A stretch of DNA of 64,000 nucleotides from Phycisphaeraceae bacterium (GTDB lineage: Bacteria > Planctomycetota > Phycisphaerae > Phycisphaerales > Phycisphaeraceae), in contig JANQFR010000002.1 in the NCBI GenBank assembly GCA_028277745.1, forward strand, positions 1 through 64,000, read 5' to 3'. Positions 27,258 to 35,545 of the stretch are shown here, one piece after another. The notes below the pieces were generated by a model. That model did not search any database. It was not told the DNA's origin and saw only the letters and a program-made list of their open reading frames with translations. The translations under genes were made by a program, and so were the position numbers. Numbering within the stretch: the stretch's first letter is position 1; every line of letters starts with the position of its first letter.

Positions 27258-27552
27258 GAGATCGCTCCTTCGCCGACCGCTTCACGCCCTTGACTTGAAA
27301 CAAGTCCAACAGCATTCCAAGCACCTCCTCGAACACCGAAGTATTGATCTGGTAAAAAACAAAACGCCCACGCTTCTCGCGGTCAATCAGCCCGGCGTGC
27401 ACCAACAGGCGCAGGTGATGCGAAAGCGTGGCCTTACCGAACGTAAAATGCCTGGCCAGATCGCCCGCGGCCATCTCGCCGTGCCGCTTGAGAATCTCCA
27501 GCACCCTCCGGCGCTCCGCGTAGCTGATAGCTTCGAACACCTCGTTCGTCAC
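27238..27552 (-). CDS. sdpR: ArsR-type repressor (SdpR-like)
   Basis: 104 residues forming one winged helix-turn-helix: FEAISYAERRRVLEILKRHGEMAAGDLARHF, then recognition helix FGKATLSHHLRLLVHAGLI and wing REKRGRFVFYQI. No metal-binding Cys pair of the classic ArsR sensors is visible, as in SdpR. The start is GTG at 27552. Its 3' end overlaps sdpI by 20 bp, implying coupled expression and autoregulation of the pair. Confidence 0.85.
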   Translation of the reverse strand: MTNEVFEAISYAERRRVLEILKRHGEMAAGDLARHFTFGKATLSHHLRLLVHAGLIDREKRGRFVFYQINTSVFEEVLGMLLDLFQVKGVKRSAKERSHVVKLL

Positions 27553-27558
27553 ACCCCT

Positions 27559-27586
27559 ATTATTTCGATAATTGTCAAAATGTCAA
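27559..27586 (-). promoter_or_regulatory. promoter and possible operator of sdpRI
   Basis: On the minus strand, TTGACA (27581-27586) and AATAAT (27559-27564) are 16 bases apart. The first is a perfect -35 and the second matches five of six -10 positions. A second TGACAA lies within the spacer, giving a TTGACATTTTGACAA direct repeat that could be the repressor site. The predicted start of transcription falls at or near the GTG start codon, so the message would have almost no leader. Confidence 0.5.
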
Positions 27587-27690
27587 ATCGTTTCCCGTGT
27601 TCAGCCCGTTAAAGGATGAAGACACGCCCCATACGGTTTGGTTTAAACGGTGTTCGGATGTAAAAGGGCAAGACGTGTTAACAGCACGCC

Positions 27691-28302
27691 TTACAAATCC
27701 GCCGCAGCCACCCGGCGTTTGAGCACCAGCTTGACGGCGATGAATCCCGCGATGAGCAGCAAAACCGTTACGATCGCGACGATCTGGCCGCTGGCGACCC
27801 ATTGCTTGACGCGCTCGATGTGCTCGGCGAAAGCGTAGGCGAGGAAGAAGATGGTCGGCACGCTGATCGCGGCGGCCGAGCCGTCGTAGAGGAAGAATTT
27901 CCAGTAGGGGACGCGGAACGTGCCGGCGGTGAACATGGCCGGCGCCCGCAGGCCGGGCAGGAAACGGGCGGTGAACATGAACTTGCCGCCGTGACGGTGG
28001 AGCCTAGCCTCGGTCCGGGCGAGCCGATCGGGGGTGAGGAAGCGCCGCAGGAGGGGGATTTTCGGAACATGGTGGCCGTAGACCCGCCCCAGCCAGAACA
28101 CGATCGCGTCGGCGCCCATGATCGCGATAAAGCTGCCAACGAACATAATCGTCGGGTCCGCCCGCCCGGTCCCGGCCAGCCAGCCGCCCACCACCAGCGG
28201 GATGTCCTCGGGGATCGGCAGCCCCATCCCGCTGGCCAGCAACACACCGAAAATAATGATGTAGGGCGCGTTGGCCGCGGTCTCGGTGATCCACTGCTCC
28301 AT
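27691..28302 (-). CDS. DedA-family membrane protein
   Basis: 203 residues. SGMGLPIPEDIPLVVGGWLAG near the N-terminus and the conserved ARFLPGLRAPAMFTAG at about 110 identify the DedA/VTT fold. Members act in polyprenyl-phosphate and phospholipid recycling across the membrane. Four to five hydrophobic segments; ends with a basic tail. It lies between the sdpRI pair and the CCA/poly(A) polymerase gene, all on the minus strand. Confidence 0.88.
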   Translation of the reverse strand: MEQWITETAANAPYIIIFGVLLASGMGLPIPEDIPLVVGGWLAGTGRADPTIMFVGSFIAIMGADAIVFWLGRVYGHHVPKIPLLRRFLTPDRLARTEARLHRHGGKFMFTARFLPGLRAPAMFTAGTFRVPYWKFFLYDGSAAAISVPTIFFLAYAFAEHIERVKQWVASGQIVAIVTVLLLIAGFIAVKLVLKRRVAAADL

Positions 28303-28332
28303 GAACCACGTATTGTAGCGGACCGGGCGGCC

Positions 28333-29574
28333 TTATCGCGTCATCTCGGCCGCGTTGCGCAGCCACGCCAGGGCCGCGTCGCGATCGTCGATGACGTGCT
28401 CCAACTGGGCGTCGTACGCCCCGTCGAGCAGCTGTTTGAAACGTGGGCCCGGCTCCAGGCCCATCGCGATCAGGTCATCGCCATTGACCAGCGGCGGCGG
28501 CGCGACGCCGTCGGCCTCCAAGGCCGCCACGTCGGCGCCGATCCGGCCCACGCCCGGCTCGACCGCCCGGGCCAACGTCCACGCCCCGGCCCACCACGGC
28601 GACGCGAGCGTCCGCTTCCGCTGCGCCACGCCCAGTTCGTCCCAGTCCCGAATCGCGCCCAGCAGCCGCAGTTGGCCATGGAGCGCGTCGCGCACGTCGT
28701 TGCTCAGCGACAGCGCCCGCCGCCACCGCCGCAGGACCATGTCCAGGCTCAGCCCCGCGGCCGCGGTCAGCGAAGACGAGCCGCCCCGCCGGTCGAGCAT
28801 CCACGCCGCCAGCGCGGTCGGCGCATCGATCGGCGGCGTCAGCCGGGCCAGCACCGCGGGCTCGGGCTCGGCCGGGTCCTCGTTGAGCGTGGGCGAGTCC
28901 AGCTTCAACGCCTGCATCAGCCGGACCGCACGCACCGGGTCCGGCCCGGTCAGCATGGCCAGCACCTCCTGGCCGATCCGCTCCCGGCTGATCTGGCCGA
29001 GGTACTTGGCCAGCGGCCGGATCGCCGCGGCGGTCTTCGCCTCGACCTCGAACCCCAGGCGGGCCGCGAACCGCACCGCGCGCAGCATCCGCAGGTAGTC
29101 CTCGCCGAACCGCTGGTCGGGGTCGCCGATCGCGCGGATCAGCCTCGCTTCCAGGTCGGCCCGGCCGCCAACGTAGTCGATGATCTCATCCCCGCCGTCG
29201 CGGGGATCGGCGAACAGCCCGTTGATCGTGAAGTCGCGCCGCCGGGCGTCGTGCTCGGCGTCGGTGAACTCGACCTTGTCCGGCCGGCGGCCGTCGGCGT
29301 AGCCCCACTCGAGGCGGAACGTCGCCACCTCGATTGATGCCGAGCGCTGGGCGACCAGCACCACGCCGAAGGCCTCGCCCACGTACCGGCTGCCGGGGAA
29401 GAGCCGGCGCACCGCGTCGGGCTCGGCGTCGGTCGCCACGTCGTAATCCTTGGGCTCGATGCCCAATAGCGCGTCGCGTACGCACCCGCCGGCGAGGTAG
29501 GCGGTGTGCCCGGCGCCGCGCAGCCGCTCGATGATCGCGACCGCGGCGCGGCGGGATGGGGAGGCGTGGCTCAT
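28333..29574 (-). CDS. CCA-adding enzyme / poly(A) polymerase family nucleotidyltransferase
   Basis: About 413 residues from ATG 29574 (a GTG one codon upstream is also possible). The head has AYLAGGCVRDALLG, the metal-binding DYD of PKDYDVATDAEPD, the fingers motif RRRDFTINGLF and the neck motif RFGEDYLRMLRAVRFAARLGF. This is class II tRNA nucleotidyltransferase/poly(A) polymerase. Whether it adds CCA, A only, or poly(A) cannot be settled by eye because the subgroups share these motifs. No HD domain is visible in the C-terminal part. Confidence 0.88.
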   Translation of the reverse strand: MSHASPSRRAAVAIIERLRGAGHTAYLAGGCVRDALLGIEPKDYDVATDAEPDAVRRLFPGSRYVGEAFGVVLVAQRSASIEVATFRLEWGYADGRRPDKVEFTDAEHDARRRDFTINGLFADPRDGGDEIIDYVGGRADLEARLIRAIGDPDQRFGEDYLRMLRAVRFAARLGFEVEAKTAAAIRPLAKYLGQISRERIGQEVLAMLTGPDPVRAVRLMQALKLDSPTLNEDPAEPEPAVLARLTPPIDAPTALAAWMLDRRGGSSSLTAAAGLSLDMVLRRWRRALSLSNDVRDALHGQLRLLGAIRDWDELGVAQRKRTLASPWWAGAWTLARAVEPGVGRIGADVAALEADGVAPPPLVNGDDLIAMGLEPGPRFKQLLDGAYDAQLEHVIDDRDAALAWLRNAAEMTR

Positions 29575-29617
29575 CACACCGACAAGTGTAATCGCTCCGC
29601 CGGGTTATCATCAGGCC

Positions 29618-30547
29618 ATGCCGAACCGGGCGGCCAACAACCTCCAGGCAGCGCTGGACGCACACGGCCGGCTGACCATCGACCGCGACTGCGTCGGCTG
29701 TGGCTACAACGTGCGTGGGCTCGACCACGACGGACAATGTCCCGAATGCGGCATGGCGGTCGCCAGGTCGGTCCACGGCGATGAGCTGCGCTTCGCCGAC
29801 CCGCAGTGGCTCGCGGTGGTGTGCGGAGGTTTGCGGTGGATCCGCATCACGCTGGCCAGCGCCTTGATCGCTTTCCTCCTGCTCATGGTCGGATCGACCG
29901 TGACGACACTGATACCGGCCGCCAGCGTCGACTCTTTCAGCACCTTCTCCCTGATCGTCGCCGTGATCGGCCTCTTGATTTCTTTGGTACTGCCTGTCAC
30001 CCTCGCATGGGGTGTGTGGCGGCTCTGTCGCCAGGAGCCGAAACAACTGAGCCGCGAACCTTCGTTGTCGTGGAGAAACGTGACGAGATTCGTCACGCCT
30101 GTCGCGATTGCGCTGTGTGTCGGCTACACGGCTTCACCGGCCACGGCCACGCTGATGACGATGATCTGGTGGATCGTGACGATGCTGGTCCTGGGTGTCG
30201 CGGCGGTCGCCTTGCTGTCGTATCTGGCGGCCCTGGCCCGCCGCATCCCGGCGCCGGATCAAGGCCAGCGGCTGCGGCGGCTGCGGCGCGAAACCGTTCT
30301 GGTGCTGGGTTGCGTTTTGCTGATCAACGCCGTTGAACTGGCCGTATGGGTCGGGGTCGTTCAGCACATCCCCCCCAGCAGCGCCTCATGGATCAACCGA
30401 TATCACGGCAACTTCGAATCGTGCATGAACGCGATCATCGCCATAGGCACGCTTTATCTCGCGATCGCTTATCCGATCGCGGTCAACGTCACGGCGCGAA
30501 AGATCGACGCAGCGCGGAGGGCGGGGCTTGAACTCACCGGCGGTTAG
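29618..30547 (+). CDS. membrane protein with N-terminal zinc ribbon
   Basis: 309 residues from ATG 29618; the frame is open further upstream but that overlaps the divergent polymerase gene. The ribbon is CVGCGYNVRGLDHDGQCPECG (about residues 27-47), then ELRFADPQWLAVVCGG, then about seven hydrophobic segments. Same plan as the proteins at 13047, 30752 and 31533. It is the first of three such genes in a row on the plus strand. Confidence 0.72.
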   Translation: MPNRAANNLQAALDAHGRLTIDRDCVGCGYNVRGLDHDGQCPECGMAVARSVHGDELRFADPQWLAVVCGGLRWIRITLASALIAFLLLMVGSTVTTLIPAASVDSFSTFSLIVAVIGLLISLVLPVTLAWGVWRLCRQEPKQLSREPSLSWRNVTRFVTPVAIALCVGYTASPATATLMTMIWWIVTMLVLGVAAVALLSYLAALARRIPAPDQGQRLRRLRRETVLVLGCVLLINAVELAVWVGVVQHIPPSSASWINRYHGNFESCMNAIIAIGTLYLAIAYPIAVNVTARKIDAARRAGLELTGG

Positions 30548-30580
30548 CCGGGCCGCCACGCGGCCCCGGACCGTGTGGTC

Positions 30581-30660
30581 AAGCCGGACCTGAGCGGAGC
30601 GAAGGTCCGGATCACGTCGACGCCATCCATCCGGACCTTCGCTCCGCTCAGGTCCGGCTT
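30581..30660. repeat. 80-bp palindromic element, copy A
   Basis: Perfect 32-bp inverted repeat (30581-30612 and 30629-30660) around a 16-base loop with CACGTCGACGC. It lies 33 bp after the stop of one zinc-ribbon gene. A near-identical element is found at 32398-32477, where the loop is also kept. Not a simple terminator because there is no T-tract and the loop is conserved. Confidence 0.9.
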
Positions 30661-30751
30661 CTGACGTACGTTTCCAAGGCCCTGAACCGGTCCGCGTCGC
30701 CGGGCGTATCAACCCGTAGCCTCGGTTTGTCATGTCTTCGAGGAGTTGATC

Positions 30752-31528
30752 ATGTCCGCCACGCTTTCCGGCCACGCCGTGCTCGACCGCGACACGCCCT
30801 GCCTCAACTGCGGCTACAACCTCCGCACGCAACCGGTCACCGCCGACTGCCCCGAGTGCGGGATGGCGGTGTCGATCTCGCTGCGCAACGACGGCCTGGC
30901 CGACGCCCCGCCGGGATACCGCCGGCGGCTGCGGCACGGCGCCGCGTGGTGGCTCATCGGCACGCTGCTGACGCTGCCGCTGCTCTACGTAGGCGTGCTG
31001 GTCGCCGCCGTCGGGCTTTGGATGCTCACCGCCCCCCAGCCCGGCCGGGCCGAGCCCGCGGCCGACCGGGCGCTGCGCCGGTTCGGCCGGCTCGGGTTCG
31101 GGCTCGGGGCCCTCGGCTTCCTCACCCTCTGCGTCGGCCTCGGCTACACGGTCGTGACCGGCCAGGCGCGGCTGTTCGACGCGCGCCAGTCCTTCGACAT
31201 CGCTTTCATCCTCGTCCACGGCGCCTATACCGCGGGCCTGATCGTGACCTGGCGTTACCTCGCCGGCCTCGCTGAACGCGTCGGGGACGCGGCCGTGGCA
31301 GGGCGTATGGACCACCTGCGCCGCTGCTGGATCGGCGCGGTGGTCGGGTTGTTCGCCATCGGCCTGGTCTCCACCGCCGCCAACTGGGCGTACACCCGGT
31401 TGAGCGTTTACCAGCCCTGGGTCGCGCCCCTGCTGGCGGCCCTCATCGCCGCCATGCTGGTCTGGCTGTGGATCGAGACGTGGCGGGCGGCGTGGCGGTT
31501 ACGGGGCATGCTGGCCGCGATAGGATGA
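30752..31528 (+). CDS. membrane protein with N-terminal zinc ribbon
   Basis: 258 residues from ATG 30752, with GAGG at 30739-30742 as ribosome-binding site. The ribbon CLNCGYNLRTQPVTADCPECG is at about residues 17-37, followed by five to six hydrophobic segments. Ends 4 bp before the next paralogue, so the two are translated together. Function unknown. Confidence 0.75.
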   Translation: MSATLSGHAVLDRDTPCLNCGYNLRTQPVTADCPECGMAVSISLRNDGLADAPPGYRRRLRHGAAWWLIGTLLTLPLLYVGVLVAAVGLWMLTAPQPGRAEPAADRALRRFGRLGFGLGALGFLTLCVGLGYTVVTGQARLFDARQSFDIAFILVHGAYTAGLIVTWRYLAGLAERVGDAAVAGRMDHLRRCWIGAVVGLFAIGLVSTAANWAYTRLSVYQPWVAPLLAALIAAMLVWLWIETWRAAWRLRGMLAAIG

Positions 31529-31532
31529 CGTC

Positions 31533-32396
31533 ATGTCCGAAGGCGCGAGCGCATCGGTGAAGCTGGACGCCCAGGGGCGGATCGCGGAAGACCTCGCCTG
31601 CATCGGCTGCGGCTACAACCTCCGCACCGCCAACCCCCGGGGCCGCTGCCCCGAGTGCGGGACCGCGACCCCGCGCACCCTCTGGGTCGCCCGGCTGCGG
31701 TTCTGCGATCCGCGGTGGCTGCGGCGGATCGCCAAAGGCGGCGGCTACCTGATCGTGGGGTTGGCCACCGTGCTGCTGGGGCTCTTGCCGCTGACGTTCG
31801 TGCAACTGCCGCCGATCCTCCTGCTGGCGGCGGTCATCGCGGTGGGCGCGGTGACGTTTCTCATCGGGTGCTTTCTCATCACGACGCACGACCCGGGCCA
31901 GAAGCCCCTGTCCGCTTTCAACATCCTGGCGACGTTGGCCCGGGCCGCCATGATCATCGGGATCGTGGGCACACTGATCGCCATCGCCGCCCGGCGGCCA
32001 ACCTCCCCCGTCGACACCGAGAACCTGGCGATCTCCAGCCTGTGGATCGGCGCCATCGGCGTGCTGGGAGCGCTGGCGTATACGTTCCAGATCGTGTTGC
32101 GGGTTCAACACCCGGTTCTGCCGTGGATCATCCGCGGTTTCGGGTGGGTGCTGAGCCTCACGCTCCTGCTCCTGGCGGTTCAGTCCATCCTGATGGAGTA
32201 CATGGCGGAACTGAGCTCTTATTTCAACATGATGGGCTGGCGCACCGCCGGCTTCTATCTCGAACTGGCGTATGACTATCTCCATTACGATTACCCCTCG
32301 GCGCCGTGGTGGATGCTGCTCGTGCTGGCAATCCTGCTCGAGCCCCTGCTGGTGTGGTTCGTCATCCGCGTGCGCGACGCGGGAAAACGTCTGTGA
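31533..32396 (+). CDS. membrane protein with N-terminal zinc ribbon
   Basis: 287 residues. Ribbon CIGCGYNLRTANPRGRCPECG at about residues 26-46, then RLRFCDPRWLRRIAKGG and seven or so hydrophobic segments. The region after the ribbon (CDPxWLR) matches the protein encoded at 13047-14033 most closely (RYCDPDWLRKTWW). The stop codon lies two bases before the second copy of the 80-bp palindrome. Function unknown. Confidence 0.75.
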   Translation: MSEGASASVKLDAQGRIAEDLACIGCGYNLRTANPRGRCPECGTATPRTLWVARLRFCDPRWLRRIAKGGGYLIVGLATVLLGLLPLTFVQLPPILLLAAVIAVGAVTFLIGCFLITTHDPGQKPLSAFNILATLARAAMIIGIVGTLIAIAARRPTSPVDTENLAISSLWIGAIGVLGALAYTFQIVLRVQHPVLPWIIRGFGWVLSLTLLLLAVQSILMEYMAELSSYFNMMGWRTAGFYLELAYDYLHYDYPSAPWWMLLVLAILLEPLLVWFVIRVRDAGKRL

Positions 32397-32397
32397 G

Positions 32398-32477
32398 AAG
32401 CCGGACCTGAGCGCAGCGAAGGTCCGGATCACGTCGACGCAATCTATCCGGACCTTCGCTGCGCTCAGGACCGGCTT
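32398..32477. repeat. 80-bp palindromic element, copy B
   Basis: Arms 32398-32429 and 32446-32477 are complementary at 31 of 32 positions. The arms differ from copy A by a compensated change (GCGGAGC to GCGCAGC on one side, GCTCCGC to GCTGCGC on the other), and the loop keeps CACGTCGACGC. It separates the zinc-ribbon gene from the end of the convergent sulfatase gene. Confidence 0.9.
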
Positions 32478-32488
32478 GATCGCATATG

Positions 32489-33913
32489 TTAGGGGAACAG
32501 CGGCGAGTCCGAGCCGGCGCTGCCGGGCGTCATGGCGACCGTCGTCGTGGGCAGGCGCCGCCGGTGCGACGCCAGGGCTTCGGCATGTTGGTCTTCGCCG
32601 GCAAGGTTGCGCCATTCGTGCGGGTCGGTCCGGTGGTCGTAAAGCTCCTCCGAGCCGTCGGCGTAACGGATGTACCGCCAGTGCCGGGAACGGACGGCGT
32701 GGTTGCCGGGGCCGAACGTCGTCAGGGCGGTGTGGGGCCAGTCGGCGTCGGCGTCGGACATCAGGGGGATCAGGCTGCGGCCGTCGAGGCCCGGGCGTTC
32801 GGACAGGGCGCACAGGCCGCAGAGGGTCGGATACAGGTCGATGGTCCCCACCGGTTGATCGGTTCGGCCGGGTCTGACCCCGGGGCCGGCGAGGATCAGC
32901 GGGACCCGGCAGGACTCCTCCCACAACGAGCGTTTGCCCCACCGATGCTTCTCGCCGAGGTGGAAGCCGTGGTCGGACCAGAAGACGACCACGGTGTTGT
33001 CGGCGTGGGGGCTGGCGTCGAGCGCATCGAGGAGCCGGCCGACTTGGTCGTCCATGTAGCTGACGCTGGCGAGGTAGGCGCGCACGGCGTGCTCCCACTG
33101 GCCGAGTTCGACCACCTCCTCGTGCCGGGGCGCGACCGCGGCATGGGTCAGCTTCCTGGCGTAATCGGAGATCGTGTCGCCGGCGTCGGGCGGCATCGGG
33201 GGCATCCGCACGCCGCCGGGCGGGTAGCGCTCGAACCACTGGGCGGGCGCGTACATCGGCACGTGCGGGCGGAAGAAGCCGGCGCCGAGGAAGAACGGCC
33301 GGTCATATCGCCGGCCCAGCCGCTCGACGGCCCAGTCGGCGATGCGGTCGTCGGGCGTGGGCGAGCCGTCGGTCGGGTAGACGCCCCAGTCCCAGAGCGG
33401 GTGGCCCTTTGGGTAGCTGATCTTGCGGTCGGGCGTGGGGCCGTACTTGTTGGTGATCTTGCCGTTCTCATCGAACGACGCGGGGTCGTTGACGCCGTGA
33501 AACACCTTGCCAACGGCCATGGTGCGGTAGCCGTGATCGCGGAAGTGCTGGGGCAGGGTGACGCTTCGGCTGAGCGTGGGCGTGTTGCGGAACAGAGGCG
33601 CGAGGAAGTACAGGCCGGAACTGGCCGGGTGCGTGCCGGTGAGCACGCCGGTGCGGGCGGGCGTGCAGATCGGCGCGGGGCAGCTGGCGTTTTCGAAAAC
33701 GAAGCCGCGTGCGGCGAGACGGTCGAGGTGGGGCGTGTGCGCCTGCGGGTGGCCGCCGAGCGGGCCGATCCAGTCGTTGAGGTCGTCGACCGCGATGAAC
33801 AGCACGTTCGGCGGGCGCCTGAGGCCGACGTCGCCCGTGGCTGTGGGTTTAAGAGCCGTCATCCCGATCGCGCTCCCGGCGGCCAGCTGCATGAATCGGC
33901 GTCGGCTCAGCAC
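32489..33913 (-). CDS. Tat-exported sulfatase (iduronate-2-sulfatase-like)
   Basis: 474 residues. The N-terminus SRRRFMQLAAGSAIG is a twin-arginine signal. PNVLFIAVDDLNDWIG supplies metal-binding Asp residues (43-44), and the sulfatase signature CTPARTGVLTG places the formylglycine precursor at Cys83. Later ligands are in FWSDHGFHLGEKHRWGK. These enzymes remove sulfate esters from sugars and need a formylglycine-generating enzyme, which is not in the window. Its start overlaps the rhamnosidase-like gene by 7 bp. It is the last gene of the minus-strand polysaccharide locus. Confidence 0.9.
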   Translation of the reverse strand: MLSRRRFMQLAAGSAIGMTALKPTATGDVGLRRPPNVLFIAVDDLNDWIGPLGGHPQAHTPHLDRLAARGFVFENASCPAPICTPARTGVLTGTHPASSGLYFLAPLFRNTPTLSRSVTLPQHFRDHGYRTMAVGKVFHGVNDPASFDENGKITNKYGPTPDRKISYPKGHPLWDWGVYPTDGSPTPDDRIADWAVERLGRRYDRPFFLGAGFFRPHVPMYAPAQWFERYPPGGVRMPPMPPDAGDTISDYARKLTHAAVAPRHEEVVELGQWEHAVRAYLASVSYMDDQVGRLLDALDASPHADNTVVVFWSDHGFHLGEKHRWGKRSLWEESCRVPLILAGPGVRPGRTDQPVGTIDLYPTLCGLCALSERPGLDGRSLIPLMSDADADWPHTALTTFGPGNHAVRSRHWRYIRYADGSEELYDHRTDPHEWRNLAGEDQHAEALASHRRRLPTTTVAMTPGSAGSDSPLFP

Positions 33914-35493
33914 GTCGCCGCCGCCTTCCCGCCGATCGCCGCGGCGCGATTAGCTTCGTCCGCGGGCCGCGGCGTCGGCAGCGCCCGGCGGATGAACCAG
34001 CTGGGCGTGCAGCTCCATGCATGACAATAGCTGTTATGCAGGTGGCTGCCATAGGGCGACAGGGTCGGGTCGCCCGGGTCGTAGAGCTCCCAGAAGGTGG
34101 TGGCGCCGCGGTCGAGCATCGCCCCCCAAAACGCGCGGACCCGTTGCCACGCCAAGTCCTCCATCCCGGCGGCGAACATCGCGGCCACGACGGTGTGCTG
34201 CATGTACGGGGTGACGGGCGGGACCGCGTCGTCAGCCTCGAGCAGACGGCGGAGGACGCGTGCGCCCTCGCCGGGCGGGGCCACGTCGGCGAGGACCATC
34301 CACGCCTGGGTCGCCGACGCGACCTGCCCGTTTTTTCCAGAGACGAAGAGCCCGCGACCCGCGTCGTAGAAGTGCTCACGTGCGGCGGCCGCCAGCGCAT
34401 CGCGCCGGCGGCGCAGCGGCCGGACCGCGTCGCCCCGGCCGGCGAACGGCGCCAGCTCGATCAGCGCGTTGAGGCTGTAGATCGCCACGGCCTGCTCGGC
34501 AGCCTGCGGGTCGAGCGACTCGTTCCAGTCGATGAACCGCCAGAGGACGTCGCCCTGCGGATCGAAGAGCCCCTGCGCGTTGGCGTGCTCATCGAAGAGC
34601 GTGTGCTGGTGGACGGCGATGCCGAAAAGGTCCGCCGCCGCGGCGCGGTCGCCGGTGGCCCGGACGTAATCCAGCAGGCACGGCGCGAACAGCCAGGCGT
34701 AGGACGGGATCAGCTTGTGGCTGCCGTGCCAATGCGGCTTGGCGAACACGCACGGCGAGATTAGGCCCCGGTCGCACGAAGCGCCCGCGAACAGGTAAAG
34801 GCAACGCTTGACCAGCGCATCGGCGCGGAAAGTCAGATAGCTCGTCTTGGCCTGGACGTACAGGTCGCCGAGCCACAGTCGGCGGTCGCGTTTGGGGCCG
34901 TCCTCGAACACCTCGTGCATGCAGTTGCGCAGGGTGTGCAGCGCGACGCGGTCCAGGTCACGCTGCCAGGGCTCGGCCGCGGGGTCGAGCGGGGGGTCGG
35001 ACCACGACGCGCTGGTCTGGGCGACGACCTGCGCTGACTCGATCGCCGCCGTCTCGGACTCGACGCCCTTCTGCTCGACCCAGACCCGCGCATAACGCAG
35101 CGCCCGCCGCCCGGGAACCGTCGCCCAGCCGTCGCCGTCCGGGTCGAGTTCGAAGGTGTTGAGCCACTCGGCGCCGAGGGTCCCGGGGAACCGGCTGGGG
35201 GGTTCGCAGACCTCCGCCGGCGCCTCACCGAAGCGGACGAGCACCCGCCCGTCGTCGCCGCCGAGTTTGAACCGCACGCGCCCCACCAGGTGCACGCCGA
35301 AATCCAGGATCACCGGCTCGCGACCCACAAGCACGCCCCGCGCCGCGCCGGATCGATCCAGCCGCCAGCCCTGGTAGGCCGACGCGTCCTCGACCGGGCG
35401 AACCACGGAAACGGCGGGAAACAGCTTGGTCTCGATGACGGGCGCCAACGCGTCGGCGACCGCCATCCAGCGTTCACGATCAGACTCAAACAT
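33907..35493 (-). CDS. GH78-like alpha-L-rhamnosidase
   Basis: 528 residues without a signal peptide. The first part (about 1-165) is a beta-sandwich with VILDFGVHLVGRVRFKLGG; the second is an (alpha/alpha)6 barrel beginning at HTLRNCMHEVFEDGPKRDRRLWLGDL, the motif around the acid residues of GH78-type enzymes. Here the motif reads RDRR where many GH78 enzymes have RDER, so the exact subfamily is open. The end HNSYCHAWSCTPSWFIRRAL is also typical. Likely cleaves terminal rhamnose in the cytoplasm or periplasm. Confidence 0.75.
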   Translation of the reverse strand: MFESDRERWMAVADALAPVIETKLFPAVSVVRPVEDASAYQGWRLDRSGAARGVLVGREPVILDFGVHLVGRVRFKLGGDDGRVLVRFGEAPAEVCEPPSRFPGTLGAEWLNTFELDPDGDGWATVPGRRALRYARVWVEQKGVESETAAIESAQVVAQTSASWSDPPLDPAAEPWQRDLDRVALHTLRNCMHEVFEDGPKRDRRLWLGDLYVQAKTSYLTFRADALVKRCLYLFAGASCDRGLISPCVFAKPHWHGSHKLIPSYAWLFAPCLLDYVRATGDRAAAADLFGIAVHQHTLFDEHANAQGLFDPQGDVLWRFIDWNESLDPQAAEQAVAIYSLNALIELAPFAGRGDAVRPLRRRRDALAAAAREHFYDAGRGLFVSGKNGQVASATQAWMVLADVAPPGEGARVLRRLLEADDAVPPVTPYMQHTVVAAMFAAGMEDLAWQRVRAFWGAMLDRGATTFWELYDPGDPTLSPYGSHLHNSYCHAWSCTPSWFIRRALPTPRPADEANRAAAIGGKAAATC

Positions 35494-35545
35494 TCACTGC
35501 TCCGGACCCGTACACGCCGACCGGAAAGCCGCCGGCATCACTCGC

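Noticed and set aside
33907..35493. Inactive rhamnosidase because RDER reads RDRR
   Set aside because: I recall close relatives with KRDR at this place, so the change may mark a subfamily and not a loss of activity.
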